64,000 nucleotides of DNA from Bacillus cereus (GCF_002584535.1 NZ_NUOT01000009.1:1-64000); one strand, 5' to 3'. Shown: positions 47,402 through 58,880, numbered from the stretch's first letter. Numbers and translations are program-made. Notes: a model not told the origin generated them from the letters alone.

Positions 47402-49006
47402 TTATTTTTCAATATACACAGAACGCACAATTGTACGAGTATAAGCTTTACCTTCTGCGTTAATACCTTTAATATCAATCGTCATATTATATACATCTGA
47501 TTTTTTTATATGATCCAAAAGGCCTTTAAATGCAGCCTCATCTAACCTTTGCAGCTGGTTCGATTGTAATACTAAATTCCCTTCTCGATCAACAACTCGA
47601 ACAGTAAAAGAAAGATTCTCTTGTTTTCCTAGTTCTTTAGTAGATTGCTTCAATTGAAATTCAACTTTATCAGCTTTAATTTTCCCTGGCATTTTCAATG
47701 TAAACGGCGCTGTTTGTTTATAATCACTAACAACCATATAGGCATCTTTTGTATGTGTGGTCATTAGTTTAACATGCCATTCTCCGGTTTCCATTTGATT
47801 AATTTTAAATGTCCGAATGGACGCCCCCTTAAAGTAGGAAGTTTCGTCTCCAACCGTAAACTTACTATCTTTATTCGTATATACTTTGCCCGACGGAGAA
47901 ATAAGTTGTACTTTCACTTCTGAAGATGCTGTCAACACAGAGACCACACCTTCTGTTTTTGTATCTACCGCAATTGTTTGATCAATCCATTTATTCGGCT
48001 CCAGTTCTCCACCTAAAATGCTTTGATTAGATGTAGTATTTAAATTATCAACAAATTCTCTATTATTATTTAAAGTATAAGGAGGAACGAATGTAGCAGT
48101 AGAAGTACGTAAATACGATTCAATTCGAGAAAAGACGGCTGAACCTTTTCGAATATTATCATGATCAAATCTAGAATCAGTAAATAAATGTGTTCCATAC
48201 GGTAATTTTGTACTCCATTCATTCACTAAACCATCATTAGAGCCATACGCAGAAAGATATAACCCACCTAAAGATAGAGCAGAGAAAGCCGGTCCCCAAC
48301 TTGTACCTGCAACTGTATAATAACGATTTAATTTAGCGTTTGGATTGTTATCTATTACAGAACGAAATTGTGCCATTTCACCTGTTTGTAAAGAATAAGT
48401 GCCATCGTCTCTTTGTCCGAGTAATGAAGCCAACCACCCCGCCCACCAACTATAGGATAAGTCTGCTAAATTTGACCCATAATGCGGCGAAGCTAGTGTA
48501 ATAACATTTCCTACAAAACGATTCGCACCGTATTGAATGAGCGCTGCTTGGGTGTCAATTCCACCTTTACTATGAGCCACAATATTCACTTTTTTACCAA
48601 AATGATTATAAATCTCTTCTAGCTTTGCAGCCAATAATTTACCATTATCCCACTGACTTGCAGATCCCTTTCCAGCTGCATCATATAGTTGAACAAACAC
48701 CGTTTGATATCCCGCACGATACGCATAATCATACATATCGTTTACATCGTGATAAACTGTTTTTCCATACCAACTATCTGCACTTCCATTTCTCCCTTGT
48801 ACAAAAACAATCGGTGGCCTATTTTCATCATAATTTAAAGGCTTCTCACCTAAAAACCAATCTCCTGGATTAAATGTTTCTTTTGGCGGAAGCACCCCAC
48901 CATAATTCGGCGTAGTATTTGCTTCAGCGCTTGCAATACTAATAGGAGTAACGAGTAAAATGAATGTAGTAATCAACATCATGCATCTTTTAAACGACGC
49001 GTACAT
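47402..49006 (-). CDS. Secreted lipase/esterase (alpha/beta hydrolase)
   Basis: 534 residues with a signal peptide (about 27 residues, cleaved near ISIASA-EA). The catalytic domain has PIVFVQGRNGSADSW for the oxyanion region. The nucleophile elbow NIVAHSKGGI carries Ser146; it is AxSxG rather than GxSxG, which is typical of Bacillus lipases. The His is probably in FDHDNIRKG. After residue 320 comes an extra beta-rich domain of about 200 residues, perhaps for substrate binding. The ATG follows GGAGGGGTTATT. It has its own promoter region. Confidence 0.9.
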   Translation of the reverse strand: MYASFKRCMMLITTFILLVTPISIASAEANTTPNYGGVLPPKETFNPGDWFLGEKPLNYDENRPPIVFVQGRNGSADSWYGKTVYHDVNDMYDYAYRAGYQTVFVQLYDAAGKGSASQWDNGKLLAAKLEEIYNHFGKKVNIVAHSKGGIDTQAALIQYGANRFVGNVITLASPHYGSNLADLSYSWWAGWLASLLGQRDDGTYSLQTGEMAQFRSVIDNNPNAKLNRYYTVAGTSWGPAFSALSLGGLYLSAYGSNDGLVNEWSTKLPYGTHLFTDSRFDHDNIRKGSAVFSRIESYLRTSTATFVPPYTLNNNREFVDNLNTTSNQSILGGELEPNKWIDQTIAVDTKTEGVVSVLTASSEVKVQLISPSGKVYTNKDSKFTVGDETSYFKGASIRTFKINQMETGEWHVKLMTTHTKDAYMVVSDYKQTAPFTLKMPGKIKADKVEFQLKQSTKELGKQENLSFTVRVVDREGNLVLQSNQLQRLDEAAFKGLLDHIKKSDVYNMTIDIKGINAEGKAYTRTIVRSVYIEK

Positions 49007-49454
49007 AATAACCCCTCCTTTTTTCAGAAAGATGACGCAGAGTTTATAAATTGCTATGCTATTGCAATACCATTACTTCTATAATTCCCAAGACTCCTTT
49101 GCTTCTAAAATTTCTAAGGGTCATATTTATTCAATTAATGAGTATGATAGTTTGAACACATCGTCTTATTCTTTATAAACAGTATTCTTCCTATGCATCT
49201 TAATTCCTTTCACTCATCAATAGTACAAATGTTTCTCAATAAAAAGCTCACAGATTTTCTTGATAATAATATTAAATTAAGAAAGACAACTGAAAAAAGC
49301 AGTTATAATCGGTATGATAGGAACTCTCTCAAAAATTTTATTTAGTTGGAGATAATGTAGCATTCGGTGTATGTATTGAACGAACAGAGTATCACTACGA
49401 ATTCAGTATGTGGGGCATAACAAAAATTATAGAGATAGAGGCATTTTTAAGAGA
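49007..49454. other. Region upstream of the lipase with a possible gene tail
   Basis: The first 200 bases are lipase promoter space. From about 49325 to TAA 49456 the plus strand has a protein-like frame (VGDNVAFGVCIERTEYHYEF, ending IEAFLRE) without a start. It may be the tail of a decayed gene. Confidence 0.3.
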
Positions 49455-49510
49455 ATAAAAAAGAGGCCTTCAAAACCTCAATATTATAAGGCATTCTGAA
49501 GGCTCCCTTT
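49455..49510 (-). terminator. Terminator overlapping the end of the ABC exporter gene
   Basis: An imperfect stem (GGGAGCCTTCAGAATGCC facing GAGGTTTTGAAGGCCTC) followed by T6 includes the last codons of the gene ending at 49484. Confidence 0.6.
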
Positions 49511-51247
49511 ATTCTGAAGTAAATACATGTTGTAATACAATCCTTGCTTACTCAGTAATTCTTGATGCGTTCCTCTTTCTACAATTTCTCCATCATGCAT
49601 AACAAAGATTTGATCAGAATCTTGAATAGTAGATAAGCGGTGCGCAATCGCAATTGTTGTTCTACCTTTTCGCATGCGCTGCAGTGCTGTTTGAATCGCT
49701 TCTTCTGTTTCTGTATCAATATTTGCTGTTGCTTCGTCTAATACTAATACTTTCGGATTTGTAGCAATTGTTCTCGCAAACGCGATGAGTTGCCTTTGCC
49801 CACTTGAGAACGCAGCTCCTCTTTCTACTACTTCTGTATTATATCGCTCTGGTAACTTTTCAATAAATATATTCGCTTGCACAAATCTAGCAGCTTCTTC
49901 TACCTCTTCATCCGTAATACTTTCATTATACATACGAATGTTTTGTTTTACGTTTCCAGCAAACAAGAATGCATCTTGAAGTACAAGCCCAATTTTCTTT
50001 CGAATTTCCTGCTCTTCATATTTTTCTAAGTTTACCCCGTCTATTAAAATATTGCCTGACTTAATATCATAAAAACGCATCAATAAGTTCATAATCGTGC
50101 TCTTCCCACTTCCAGTATGCCCAACAAAAGCAACCGTTTGCCCAGGCTTCACATGAAAAGATACATTTTTCAAAACATCACGCTTTCCATCATAGGAAAA
50201 TGTAACATCTTTAAATTCAATTTCTCCTTCATCCACTTTTGACTCTCCATTTCCTTGTTGAACAGGGGCTAAATCTTTTTCATCCATCAAATGAAAGACA
50301 CGTGAGGAAGAAACAAGCGCTTGCTGAAAGAAAGAAAGTTTCATCATCATTTCATTTACAGGTTGGAAAAAACGATGAATATAATTAACAAAAGCATATA
50401 ATACCCCAACTTCAACTGGACTATTCAAGGCGTTAAAGCCAAATAATGCAAGCACTAAAGCGATAGCCATAATATGAACAAGGTCTGTTGCTGGGCGTAA
50501 AAATAACGCATCTAGTTTTAACGTACGGCGCCCAGCACCGTAATGCTTATCGTTCACTTCTTCAAATTCTTTTCGCATCCGTTTTTCTTGGCGAAATACT
50601 TGCACGATATTCATACCTTGAATCGATTCATTGAGCTTAGCATTTAAAATACTTAATTGATTCCGTAGCTCCAAATAAAAAATAGAGCTTTTCTTGCGAT
50701 ACATCGTCATAATTGTAAGCATAATTGGAATTAATATAAGAGAACATAAAGCAAGCTTCACATCAAGTAAAAACATTGCCACCAAAATCCCGATTAAAAA
50801 CACAACATTTTTTACAAATGTTGATAACACACTCACATAGAAATCTTTAATTGCTTCCGTATCATTAGTAATACGAGATACGAGAGTACCAATTGGCGTA
50901 CGATCAAAAAAGCTTAATGACAACTTTTGTACATGTTCATACACTTCAACCCGCATGTCTTGCACAATTTTAAACGCAATATTTTGGAAATATAGTAAAT
51001 TTAAATACGTAAATAAAACCTTTAATAAATGAGCAATCATATATACAACAAATAGGGTTACAAGTGCTGATTGTTCAAAGTTCCGTGGAACTAAATGTTC
51101 ATCAAGAAACTGCTTAATTAAAAATGGCCCCATCATTTCTGTGAAAGTTGCACCAACTAGAAATAGAAATGCCAGTGCTAATAAGCCTTTATATGGTTTC
51201 ATATAAGAAAGTAATCGCCATAAATCGCTTCTTTTTTTCTCAGCCAT
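49484..51247 (-). CDS. ABC exporter half-transporter (BmrD-like)
   Basis: 587 residues: six helices, then an ATPase domain with Walker A GHTGSGKST, signature FSSGQRQ and Walker B VLVLDEATANID with the catalytic Glu present. It overlaps the upstream partner gene by one base (TAATG). The pairing of a normal Walker B here with an Asp in the partner is what is known of heterodimeric exporters such as BmrCD (YheH/YheI) of B. subtilis. It likely exports drugs. Confidence 0.9.
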   Translation of the reverse strand: MAEKKRSDLWRLLSYMKPYKGLLALAFLFLVGATFTEMMGPFLIKQFLDEHLVPRNFEQSALVTLFVVYMIAHLLKVLFTYLNLLYFQNIAFKIVQDMRVEVYEHVQKLSLSFFDRTPIGTLVSRITNDTEAIKDFYVSVLSTFVKNVVFLIGILVAMFLLDVKLALCSLILIPIMLTIMTMYRKKSSIFYLELRNQLSILNAKLNESIQGMNIVQVFRQEKRMRKEFEEVNDKHYGAGRRTLKLDALFLRPATDLVHIMAIALVLALFGFNALNSPVEVGVLYAFVNYIHRFFQPVNEMMMKLSFFQQALVSSSRVFHLMDEKDLAPVQQGNGESKVDEGEIEFKDVTFSYDGKRDVLKNVSFHVKPGQTVAFVGHTGSGKSTIMNLLMRFYDIKSGNILIDGVNLEKYEEQEIRKKIGLVLQDAFLFAGNVKQNIRMYNESITDEEVEEAARFVQANIFIEKLPERYNTEVVERGAAFSSGQRQLIAFARTIATNPKVLVLDEATANIDTETEEAIQTALQRMRKGRTTIAIAHRLSTIQDSDQIFVMHDGEIVERGTHQELLSKQGLYYNMYLLQNKGSLQNAL

Positions 51248-53001
51248 TATATGCCTCCCTTCTCAACTAACGCTTCTAACTGCTGACTTTCATACATCTC
51301 TTTATACCAACCTTCTTGCCCCATTAGTTGTTCATGCGTACCACGCTCTACAATTTTCCCTTCATCAACAACAAGAATAAGATTTGCATGTTGGATAGCA
51401 CTTAATCTGTGTGCTGTAATTATTGTTGTTTTTTGTGCTCTTTCTCGTTTCAATGCCGTTAAAATTGTTTCTTCTGTTTTTGCATCAACTGCAGATAAAC
51501 AATCGTCTAAAATTAAAATTTCAGCATTTGTTAATAAAGCACGTGCAATTGAAATCCGCTGTTTTTGTCCACCTGATAAAGAAACCCCGCGTTCCCCTAC
51601 TACCGTGTCATACCTTTCTGGAAATTGCATAATATCATCATGAATACAAGCAATATTCGCAGCATGCGTAATGTCTTTATGCATAGCATCCACCTTTCCA
51701 AATGCAATATTTTCACCTATACTTGCTGAAAATAAGAAATGGTCTTGAGGGACATACGAAATAGCCGATCGAATACCGTGAAGCGTCATATCACGAATAT
51801 CTTTTCCTCCAACTTGCAATGCTCCATTAAAATGATCATATTCTCGAATTAAACATTTTAGTAATGTCGTTTTCCCTGCACCAGTTCGGCCAACAATACC
51901 TAATGTTTCACCCTTTTTTAGCGTAAAATGAATATCTTCTAAATTAATTATTTCATTTTTCTTATAGGAAAATGTATCGATTGCAAACGTAATGTCACCG
52001 CTTGCTACATTTTGTACTGCGCTCTCCTTATTCACCACATCTGAAGTTTGAGATAATATTTTTTCCACACGGTCATATGAAGCACGACCACGTTCCATAA
52101 TATTAAATAGCCAACCAAATGCAAGCATCGGCCAAACAAGTGTCCCTAAATATGTTGTAAATGTAATTAATTCACCAACTGTCAGTTCTCCACGAACAAC
52201 TAATAGTGATCCATAACATACAGCGATTAAGAATGAAAAACCGACAATAAGAGAAATTGTTGGATCAAATAGTGAATCGATACGTGCAACTAACATATTT
52301 TTATGTACAACATCTTCTGATTTTTTTCTAAATGCTTGTAAATCTTCCTTTTCTTGACCGAGTGAACGAATCACTTTCATCCCACTCATGCTTTCTTGGA
52401 CTTTATCATTGATCTCAGAAAACGCTTGCTGTGCTTTATGAAAGCGTCTATGTAATAAAGTACCATAATAATTAGTTGAAATCGCTACAATCGGCATTGG
52501 AATTAGACTTAACAATGTTAACTTCCAACTAATTGTAAGTCCCATAGCCACAAGTACACATCCACCTACGGCTAACGAATCCACAAGTGTCAAAACGCCC
52601 GACCCAGCTGTTTGTTGAATTGCTTGAATATCATTCGTTGCATGTGCCATTAAGTCCCCTGTACGATGTGATTGATAAAATGACGGACTCATGTTTGTAA
52701 AATGTTCATATAATTTCTTTCTTAATTGGCGTGCGAGCTTTAAAGAAGATCCAAAAATCATAATACGCCATATGTAACGTAATATATACATTGTAATCCC
52801 AACAACTACTAAAAGAACAACCCACTTTAACAACTTTTCAAATGTTAGCGTCTGGTTGTTAATTTCGTCTACAATAATCCCAATGACTTTTGGTGCCACA
52901 AGCTCAAGAAGTGCTACGCCAAACAACAAAATAATCCCCGTTATATACGCCCGTTTTTCTTGTTTAAAAAACCACGCTAAATTAAAAAATACTTTCATCA
53001 T
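51247..53001 (-). CDS. ABC exporter half-transporter, degenerate site (BmrC-like)
   Basis: 584 residues from ATG 53001, preceded by GGGGAGG; a longer frame upstream lacks a signal. Six helices come first. The ATPase domain has Walker A GRTGAGKTT, the canonical signature LSGGQKQ and Walker B ILILDDCLSAVDA, where Asp replaces the catalytic Glu. This marks the inactive-site subunit of a heterodimer with the following gene. BmrC has the same Asp. Drug export is likely; no leader peptide or regulator is seen upstream. Confidence 0.9.
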   Translation of the reverse strand: MMKVFFNLAWFFKQEKRAYITGIILLFGVALLELVAPKVIGIIVDEINNQTLTFEKLLKWVVLLVVVGITMYILRYIWRIMIFGSSLKLARQLRKKLYEHFTNMSPSFYQSHRTGDLMAHATNDIQAIQQTAGSGVLTLVDSLAVGGCVLVAMGLTISWKLTLLSLIPMPIVAISTNYYGTLLHRRFHKAQQAFSEINDKVQESMSGMKVIRSLGQEKEDLQAFRKKSEDVVHKNMLVARIDSLFDPTISLIVGFSFLIAVCYGSLLVVRGELTVGELITFTTYLGTLVWPMLAFGWLFNIMERGRASYDRVEKILSQTSDVVNKESAVQNVASGDITFAIDTFSYKKNEIINLEDIHFTLKKGETLGIVGRTGAGKTTLLKCLIREYDHFNGALQVGGKDIRDMTLHGIRSAISYVPQDHFLFSASIGENIAFGKVDAMHKDITHAANIACIHDDIMQFPERYDTVVGERGVSLSGGQKQRISIARALLTNAEILILDDCLSAVDAKTEETILTALKRERAQKTTIITAHRLSAIQHANLILVVDEGKIVERGTHEQLMGQEGWYKEMYESQQLEALVEKGGI

Positions 53002-53087
53002 ATCCTCCTCCCCTGAAATGAGCGATGTTTTCAGTGTATCAAAATCACAGAATTTTTTAAAGTTTTCAACACTAAAGTTTTCCAAAA

Positions 53088-53118
53088 AGAAAGGACACTC
53101 TTATCGAGTGTCCCTTTA
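53088..53118 (-). terminator. Terminator after yneF
   Basis: On the minus strand GGACACTC-GATAA-GAGTGTCC and a TTTCTTTTT tail directly follow the stop at 53123. Confidence 0.82.
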
Positions 53119-53122
53119 GCGC

Positions 53123-53344
53123 TTATTTCATTTGTTGCTTGTTCATTGCGCTCATCATTTGATTGATTTTCTTTTGGGATGGTTTTTGTCCCATTTGCAT
53201 CATCATCATTTTTAACATTTGTTCATTGATTGGTGGATTTTTTTGTAAATAATTCATCATATATTTGCGGGCGATGAAAAATCCTAACGCCACGCCTGCT
53301 ACTAGTGCTAATACGCCCACTAGAACAACTACCCAAATTGACAT
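53123..53344 (-). CDS. yneF: YneF-family (UPF0154) small membrane protein
   Basis: 73 residues: an N-terminal helix ([20 protein letters not shown]), then a basic, Met- and Gln-rich tail with [22 protein letters not shown]. This is the UPF0154 signature. It lies beside sirA and tkt as in B. subtilis. The ATG follows GAAGGAGGAAAAT. Function unknown. Confidence 0.92.
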   Translation of the reverse strand: MSIWVVVLVGVLALVAGVALGFFIARKYMMNYLQKNPPINEQMLKMMMMQMGQKPSQKKINQMMSAMNKQQMK

Positions 53345-53422
53345 ATATTTTCCTCCTTCATGTTGTCTACCTTACAGTGTACTAAAACCTTTTCAATAAG
53401 ACAAGATTGTATTCGACATTTT

Positions 53423-53863
53423 TTACACATATGTTCGCGCTTGTTTCAAAGGATTTAGCCAACCATACTTTTTATTCTCATAATCCATTGCCAAAAATGT
53501 CAATTCACATTTCCTAAGAACCTCAAAGAAAGTCGTTTCCATCGATACATTCCCAAATGTATTCATTTGAATATATTGTGATTTCACCGTTATTTCCCCA
53601 TATTCTGCACCCGTAGATAATATGTGCGTATGGTGTATTCTCTTATACTTTCCAACACTACGTAATGCTTGTTCTAATTTATGGTGAATTTTCATTACTT
53701 GTAATGGCATCGTAATATACATCATCTGCTTATATAACACTTTCTTTTCCGAAAGGGAACCAGATTCTGAAAATCGAGCAAATAAATCGAAAAACAAATA
53801 CTCCCGACCAAAGTATGCCTTCGCAATATCTTCTTGAATTAAATACAATTCATACGTTTTCAT
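53423..53863 (-). CDS. sirA: SirA, inhibitor of replication initiation
   Basis: 146 residues, similar in size and position (next to tkt and yneF) to B. subtilis SirA/YneE, which binds DnaA domain I and blocks new rounds of replication on entry to sporulation. The start MKTYELYLIQEDIAKAYFGRE and GWLNPLKQARTYV at the end are as I recall the family. ATG 53863 follows GGGAGGGAAAGT; the longer frame upstream crosses the promoter. A perfect 0A box lies upstream at 53959. Confidence 0.85.
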   Translation of the reverse strand: MKTYELYLIQEDIAKAYFGREYLFFDLFARFSESGSLSEKKVLYKQMMYITMPLQVMKIHHKLEQALRSVGKYKRIHHTHILSTGAEYGEITVKSQYIQMNTFGNVSMETTFFEVLRKCELTFLAMDYENKKYGWLNPLKQARTYV

Positions 53864-53899
53864 ACTTTCCCTCCCGCACTGGACAACCTTTTTCTCTAC

Positions 53900-53965
53900 A
53901 TTATATAAAAGATAATATGCAATGATTGTCTGACTGCGGAGAAAGAAAAAACTTTTTCTGTCGAA
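53900..53965 (-). promoter_or_regulatory. sirA promoter with Spo0A box
   Basis: On the minus strand TATAAT at 53905-53900 is a good -10 box. TGTCGAA (plus strand 53959-53965, that is TTCGACA on the minus strand) is a perfect Spo0A box about 60 bases upstream of it. No good -35 is present, which is common for Spo0A-activated promoters. Confidence 0.65.
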
Positions 53966-53983
53966 TAAACTCATTTACATAGA

Positions 53984-54013
53984 AAAATCTCTCCATGCCG
54001 GAGAGATTTTTCA
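53984..54013 (-). terminator. Terminator of tkt
   Basis: GAAAAATCTCTC-CATGCCG-GAGAGATTTTTC, immediately downstream of the tkt stop. Confidence 0.88.
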
Positions 54014-54020
54014 CAAATCA

Positions 54021-56021
54021 TTAAAGCATTTCTTTTACTTTACGAACAACATTTTCTACAGTGAATCCATACTCTTCCATAATCTTTTCACCAGGAGCAG
54101 AAGCACCAAATGTATCGATACCTAACACATCTCCCTCAAGACCAACGTAACGGTGCCATCCGAAAGTAGCACCCATTTCGATTGCGAAGCGTTTTGTTAC
54201 TGCTTTTGGTAATACAGATTCTTTATATTCAGCAGATTGTGCTTCAAAGCGATCCATAGATGGCATGCTGACAACAGCTGCATCAACACCATTTTCTGCT
54301 AATACTTTTTGCGCTTCAACCGCTAAACTTACTTCAGAACCACTTGCAAGTAAGATTACATCAGCAGTTTCTTTCTTGCTTGCAGAAATTACATACGCAC
54401 CTTTTGCAACTTTTTCATACGTATCGTCTAATGCACCTTCTAATGTTGGAAGATCTTGACGAGTTAAGATTAATGCAGTTGGTTTGTTTGTAGATTCTAA
54501 AGCCAATTTCCAAGCTGCAACTGACTCGTTACCGTCAGCAGGACGAAGAACAGATACGTTTGGCATCGCACGAAGCGCCGCTAATTGTTCAACTGGTTCA
54601 TGCGTTGGTCCATCTTCTCCAACAGCGATACTGTCATGTGTAAACACATATGTTACAGGCAATTGCATTAATGCTGCAAGACGGATTGCTGGACGTAAGT
54701 AATCAGAGAATACGAAGAACGTACCACCGTAAGTTTTTAAGCCACCATGAAGCGCGATACCGTTCATTGCTGCGCCCATTGCGAACTCACGTACACCGTA
54801 CCAAATGTTTTTACCACTGTAGTCAGCTCTTGTGAAGTCTTTTTCGTTATTCATGTATGTTTTGTTAGAACCAGCAAGGTCTGCAGATCCACCAAAGAAT
54901 GATGGTACAGCTTCTGCAATCGCGTTAATTACAGTACCTGAAGAAGAACGAGTTGCTGTTTTTGATCCTAATTCATAAGTTGGTAAGTTTTTATCCCAAC
55001 CTTCTGGAAGAAGACCTTTCATTGCTGCTTGTAATTCATTAGCTAATTCTGGATATGCTTGTGCATATTCACCAAGCATTGTATTCCATTCAGTTTGAGC
55101 TGTTTCGCCAACATCTTGTACCGTTTTACGGAAGTTCTCATATACTTCTTCTGATACATGGAAGTCTTGTTCAGCCGTCCAAGCATACGCTTCTTTTGTT
55201 AATTTTGTTTCGTCTACACCTAGTGGAGAACCGTGTGAAGCTGATTTTCCTGATTTATTTGGAGAACCGAAACCGATTGTTGTTCTTACTTCAATTAGCG
55301 TTGGGCGGTTTTCATCAGCTTTTGCTTCCTCAATCGCTTTTGCAATCGCTTCAACATCGTTTCCATCCTCAACACGGATTACTTGCCAGCCGTATGCTTT
55401 ATAACGATCTTCTACACTTTCAGAGAATGAGCGATTTAAATCACCATCTAATGAAATATCGTTAGAATCATATAATACAACAAGGCGACCTAATCCTAAG
55501 TGAGCAGCTAATGAAGATGCTTCAGCAGAAACGCCTTCCATTAAATCACCATCACCGCAAATTGCATATGTATAATGATCAACTACGTTGTATGCATCAC
55601 GGTTATACTTCGCTGCTAAATGTCTCTCAGCCATTGCCATACCAACTGCTGTTGAAATACCTTGTCCAAGTGGACCAGTTGTTGCATCTACGCCTGCTGT
55701 ATGACCATACTCAGGATGTCCTGGAGTTTTACTTCCCCATTGGCGGAAGTTCTTTAAATCATCCATTGTTACATCGTAACCAGATAGATGAAGTAAACTG
55801 TATAATAACATTGAACCATGACCTGCAGATAATACGAAACGATCACGGTTAAACCACGTTGGGTTATTTGGATTATGTTTCATAAATTGCGTCCATAATG
55901 TATAAGCCATTGGTGCTGCACCCATTGGCATTCCTGGATGACCAGAGTTTGCTTTTTCAATCGCATCAATGGATAATGTGCGAATCGTGTTGATAGAAAG
56001 TTGTTCGATTGAATGTGACAT
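54021..56021 (-). CDS. tkt: Transketolase
   Basis: Moves two-carbon units in the pentose phosphate pathway with thiamine diphosphate. 666 residues. The N-terminal helix motif [21 protein letters not shown] contributes a substrate His. The ThDP motif is [14 protein letters not shown] followed by [10 protein letters not shown]. The Glu for ThDP activation is in [12 protein letters not shown], and the C-terminal domain closes with [15 protein letters not shown] 56021 follows AAGGGAAG; the frame extended to 56063 has no signal. TATAAT at 56093-56088 is the likely -10 box. Confidence 0.97.
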   Translation of the reverse strand: MSHSIEQLSINTIRTLSIDAIEKANSGHPGMPMGAAPMAYTLWTQFMKHNPNNPTWFNRDRFVLSAGHGSMLLYSLLHLSGYDVTMDDLKNFRQWGSKTPGHPEYGHTAGVDATTGPLGQGISTAVGMAMAERHLAAKYNRDAYNVVDHYTYAICGDGDLMEGVSAEASSLAAHLGLGRLVVLYDSNDISLDGDLNRSFSESVEDRYKAYGWQVIRVEDGNDVEAIAKAIEEAKADENRPTLIEVRTTIGFGSPNKSGKSASHGSPLGVDETKLTKEAYAWTAEQDFHVSEEVYENFRKTVQDVGETAQTEWNTMLGEYAQAYPELANELQAAMKGLLPEGWDKNLPTYELGSKTATRSSSGTVINAIAEAVPSFFGGSADLAGSNKTYMNNEKDFTRADYSGKNIWYGVREFAMGAAMNGIALHGGLKTYGGTFFVFSDYLRPAIRLAALMQLPVTYVFTHDSIAVGEDGPTHEPVEQLAALRAMPNVSVLRPADGNESVAAWKLALESTNKPTALILTRQDLPTLEGALDDTYEKVAKGAYVISASKKETADVILLASGSEVSLAVEAQKVLAENGVDAAVVSMPSMDRFEAQSAEYKESVLPKAVTKRFAIEMGATFGWHRYVGLEGDVLGIDTFGASAPGEKIMEEYGFTVENVVRKVKEML

Positions 56022-56370
56022 GCTATTCTTCCCTTCGCTTATATTAGTAAACGTTTTACACATTTATATGATAGCTTCCCACGCAAGATTATACAACATG
56101 TATCGACAAATATGTTGATGTTTTTTCGAGTTTGTTCAAAAAAAATACGAAATTCCACAATGTATAGGGTTTCAATCTGCTATACTTTTTTATTATTCAT
56201 TTATTAACAATAAAGGGAATTATCTATATTTTTTATACGTGACTCGTAAAAATTTTTAGCAAATATTCTATCCACTCCATATCGTCCCCTCTATTCACAA
56301 CATATCATTAAAATGAATATATATTAATTTTAATCGTATAGATTAAATAAAAACGGAGGAATGCGAAATA
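56022..56370. other. Promoter region of tkt and the 56371 gene
   Basis: It contains the tkt -10 box and a GTAAAACGTTTAC motif next to the tkt start that is close to, but not in register with, a cre site. No gene is seen. Confidence 0.4.
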
Positions 56371-56670
56371 ATGAGTGAAGGAATAGCTTCTTACACCTTT
56401 ATAATGGTTTTGACCCTCATTTCAATTCTTTCTATTTATTTTTCAGTCAAATTAAAATCACCCCATAAATACATCCCAGGTGTCCTCATGCTTATTTTCT
56501 CCAGCGCTACATTTTGCATACTATATTTTGATCAGGGCGCAATTATAATAAGTGAAGGATTAGGATATCTATATAGTTTCATGGCGATCCTCTTGTTTTT
56601 TATTGCCGTTATTTCTTTATTTATTGCAACTGCTATTTCTTTTATTTCAGCTTTATTTAGAAAAAAATAA
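56371..56670 (+). CDS. Three-helix membrane protein of unknown function
   Basis: 99 residues: helices around FIMVLTLISILSIYFSV, YIPGVLMLIFSSATFCILYF and FMAILLFFIAVISLFIATAI, then a short basic end FRKK. The ATG follows GGAGGAATGCGAAATA. It lies alone on the plus strand between tkt and ynzC, which are on the minus strand, so it is an insertion into the otherwise conserved lexA-tkt block. Family not recognised. Confidence 0.75.
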   Translation: MSEGIASYTFIMVLTLISILSIYFSVKLKSPHKYIPGVLMLIFSSATFCILYFDQGAIIISEGLGYLYSFMAILLFFIAVISLFIATAISFISALFRKK

Positions 56671-56872
56671 TGTTTTTATATGTGGTCACCCCGATGGAAA
56701 AAAGATTACATTCAAAAATGCAAAAGGTATCCTTCATTATCTTTCACTTTATGAAGGAATTTAGCCAAAGAGTCTAATTCTGAACAAAAACGAGCAAAAT
56801 AAGTGAACCACTATTCCTGCCCCCTTCTTCTCGTTTTTGGTAATACCATAATAAACAATTCTATTAAAATCA

Positions 56873-57154
<282 letters not shown>

Positions 57155-57181
57155 TTAAAACTGATTATTATCATACAATAG

Positions 57182-57859
<678 letters not shown>

Positions 57860-57899
57860 TCAATTTTTACTTTAGTGTATCACAAATCACTTTTTTGTT

Positions 57900-57939
57900 C
57901 GAACTTATGTTTGTAGAATGTTTTTTCCCATGTTATACT
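57900..57939. promoter_or_regulatory. lexA promoter and shared LexA box
   Basis: CGAACTTATGTTTG (57900-57913) fits the Bacillus SOS box CGAAC-N4-GTTYG. It overlaps the lexA -35 TTGTAG (57911-57916), which is followed after 17 bases by TATACT (57934-57939). On the other strand TTCGAA and TACACT at 18 bases form a possible yneB promoter that the same box would cover. Confidence 0.83.
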
Positions 57940-57980
57940 TATAAGTAAGAAAATTGAAAGAAAACGAGGTGTTAAAAAAC

Positions 57981-58601
57981 ATGGAAAAGTTAACAAAACG
58001 CCAGCAAGACATTCTCGACTTCATTAAGCTAAAAGTACAAGAAAAAGGTTATCCACCTTCCGTACGCGAAATTGGTCAAGCGGTTGGCCTTGCTTCTAGT
58101 TCTACGGTGCACGGACATTTATCACGTCTAGAAGAAAAAGGTTATATTCGACGTGATCCAACAAAACCGAGAGCTATTGAAATTTTAGGAGAAGTAAAAA
58201 TCGAAACAGAAACACAATCAGTTGTTCAAGTCCCAATTGTCGGAAAAGTTACAGCTGGTTTACCAATTACAGCAGTTGAAAGTGTAGAAGAGCATTTCCC
58301 ACTACCTGCAAGCGTTGTTGCTGGAGCAGATCAAGTGTTTATGTTACGAATTTCTGGGGATAGCATGATTGAAGCAGGTATCTTAGACGGAGATTTAGTT
58401 GTTGTTCGTCAGCAACATTCTGCATATAACGGAGAAATTGTCGTTGCTTTAACAGAAGATAACGAAGCAACTGTAAAACGTTTTTACAAAGAAAAAGATC
58501 ACTTCCGTTTACAACCTGAAAACTCTTCTTTAGAACCCATCATTTTAGATAGAGTTTCTGTTATCGGAAAAGTAATCGGTGTATATCGTGATTTACATTA
58601 A
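57981..58601 (+). CDS. lexA: LexA repressor
   Basis: SOS repressor with self-cleavage stimulated by RecA. 206 residues. The N-terminal winged helix is [27 protein letters not shown] (region). The cleavage site is Ala92-Gly93, and the Ser128/Lys166 dyad lies in SGDSMI and EATVKRF. ATG 57981 follows GAGGTGTTAAAAAAC; the longer frame begins in the promoter. It is autoregulated through the box at 57900. Confidence 0.97.
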   Translation: MEKLTKRQQDILDFIKLKVQEKGYPPSVREIGQAVGLASSSTVHGHLSRLEEKGYIRRDPTKPRAIEILGEVKIETETQSVVQVPIVGKVTAGLPITAVESVEEHFPLPASVVAGADQVFMLRISGDSMIEAGILDGDLVVVRQQHSAYNGEIVVALTEDNEATVKRFYKEKDHFRLQPENSSLEPIILDRVSVIGKVIGVYRDLH

Positions 58602-58632
58602 AAATAGACCAGTTAGCCTGGTCTATTTTTAA
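58598..58632 (+). terminator. Terminator of lexA
   Basis: AAAATAGACCAG-TTAGC-CTGGTCTATTTTT directly at the stop. Confidence 0.88.
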
Positions 58633-58845
58633 TTCGATTCAATTGTATCGTCTCCTGCAGATGTTTGTCCGCTAATTTTCACTCTACCATTTCCTAGTGT
58701 TACATTTCTTTAAACCAAATCAGTTAAATACTCACGTTTTTCCATGGCTATGAAAAAACGTAACAACGGGGATATCTACTCTAAGTCCTTCGCCCCCATA
58801 TGCTATTTCAAGAATGTTACTTTTTAACATTTCATATGTAATAAA

Positions 58846-58880
58846 AAAAAGACCGTCTCTTTAACGATCTCTTTAAGCTA
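58846..58880 (-). terminator. Terminator of the YfmQ-like gene
   Basis: On the minus strand GATCGT pairs with ACGGTC, then TTTTTTTT. Between here and lexA (58633-58845) lies only a short tail-like frame on the minus strand (TLGNGRVKISGQTSAGDD) without a start. Confidence 0.6.

Noticed and set aside
56041-56060. cre-like GTAAAACGTTTAC before tkt
   Set aside because: The central CG is one base out of register with the cre consensus and two fixed positions fail.
58640-58720. Minus-strand coding-like tail (GNGRVKISGQTSAGDD) after lexA
   Set aside because: It is only about 26 codons, with a stop just before and no start. It could be a gene relic but cannot be assigned.
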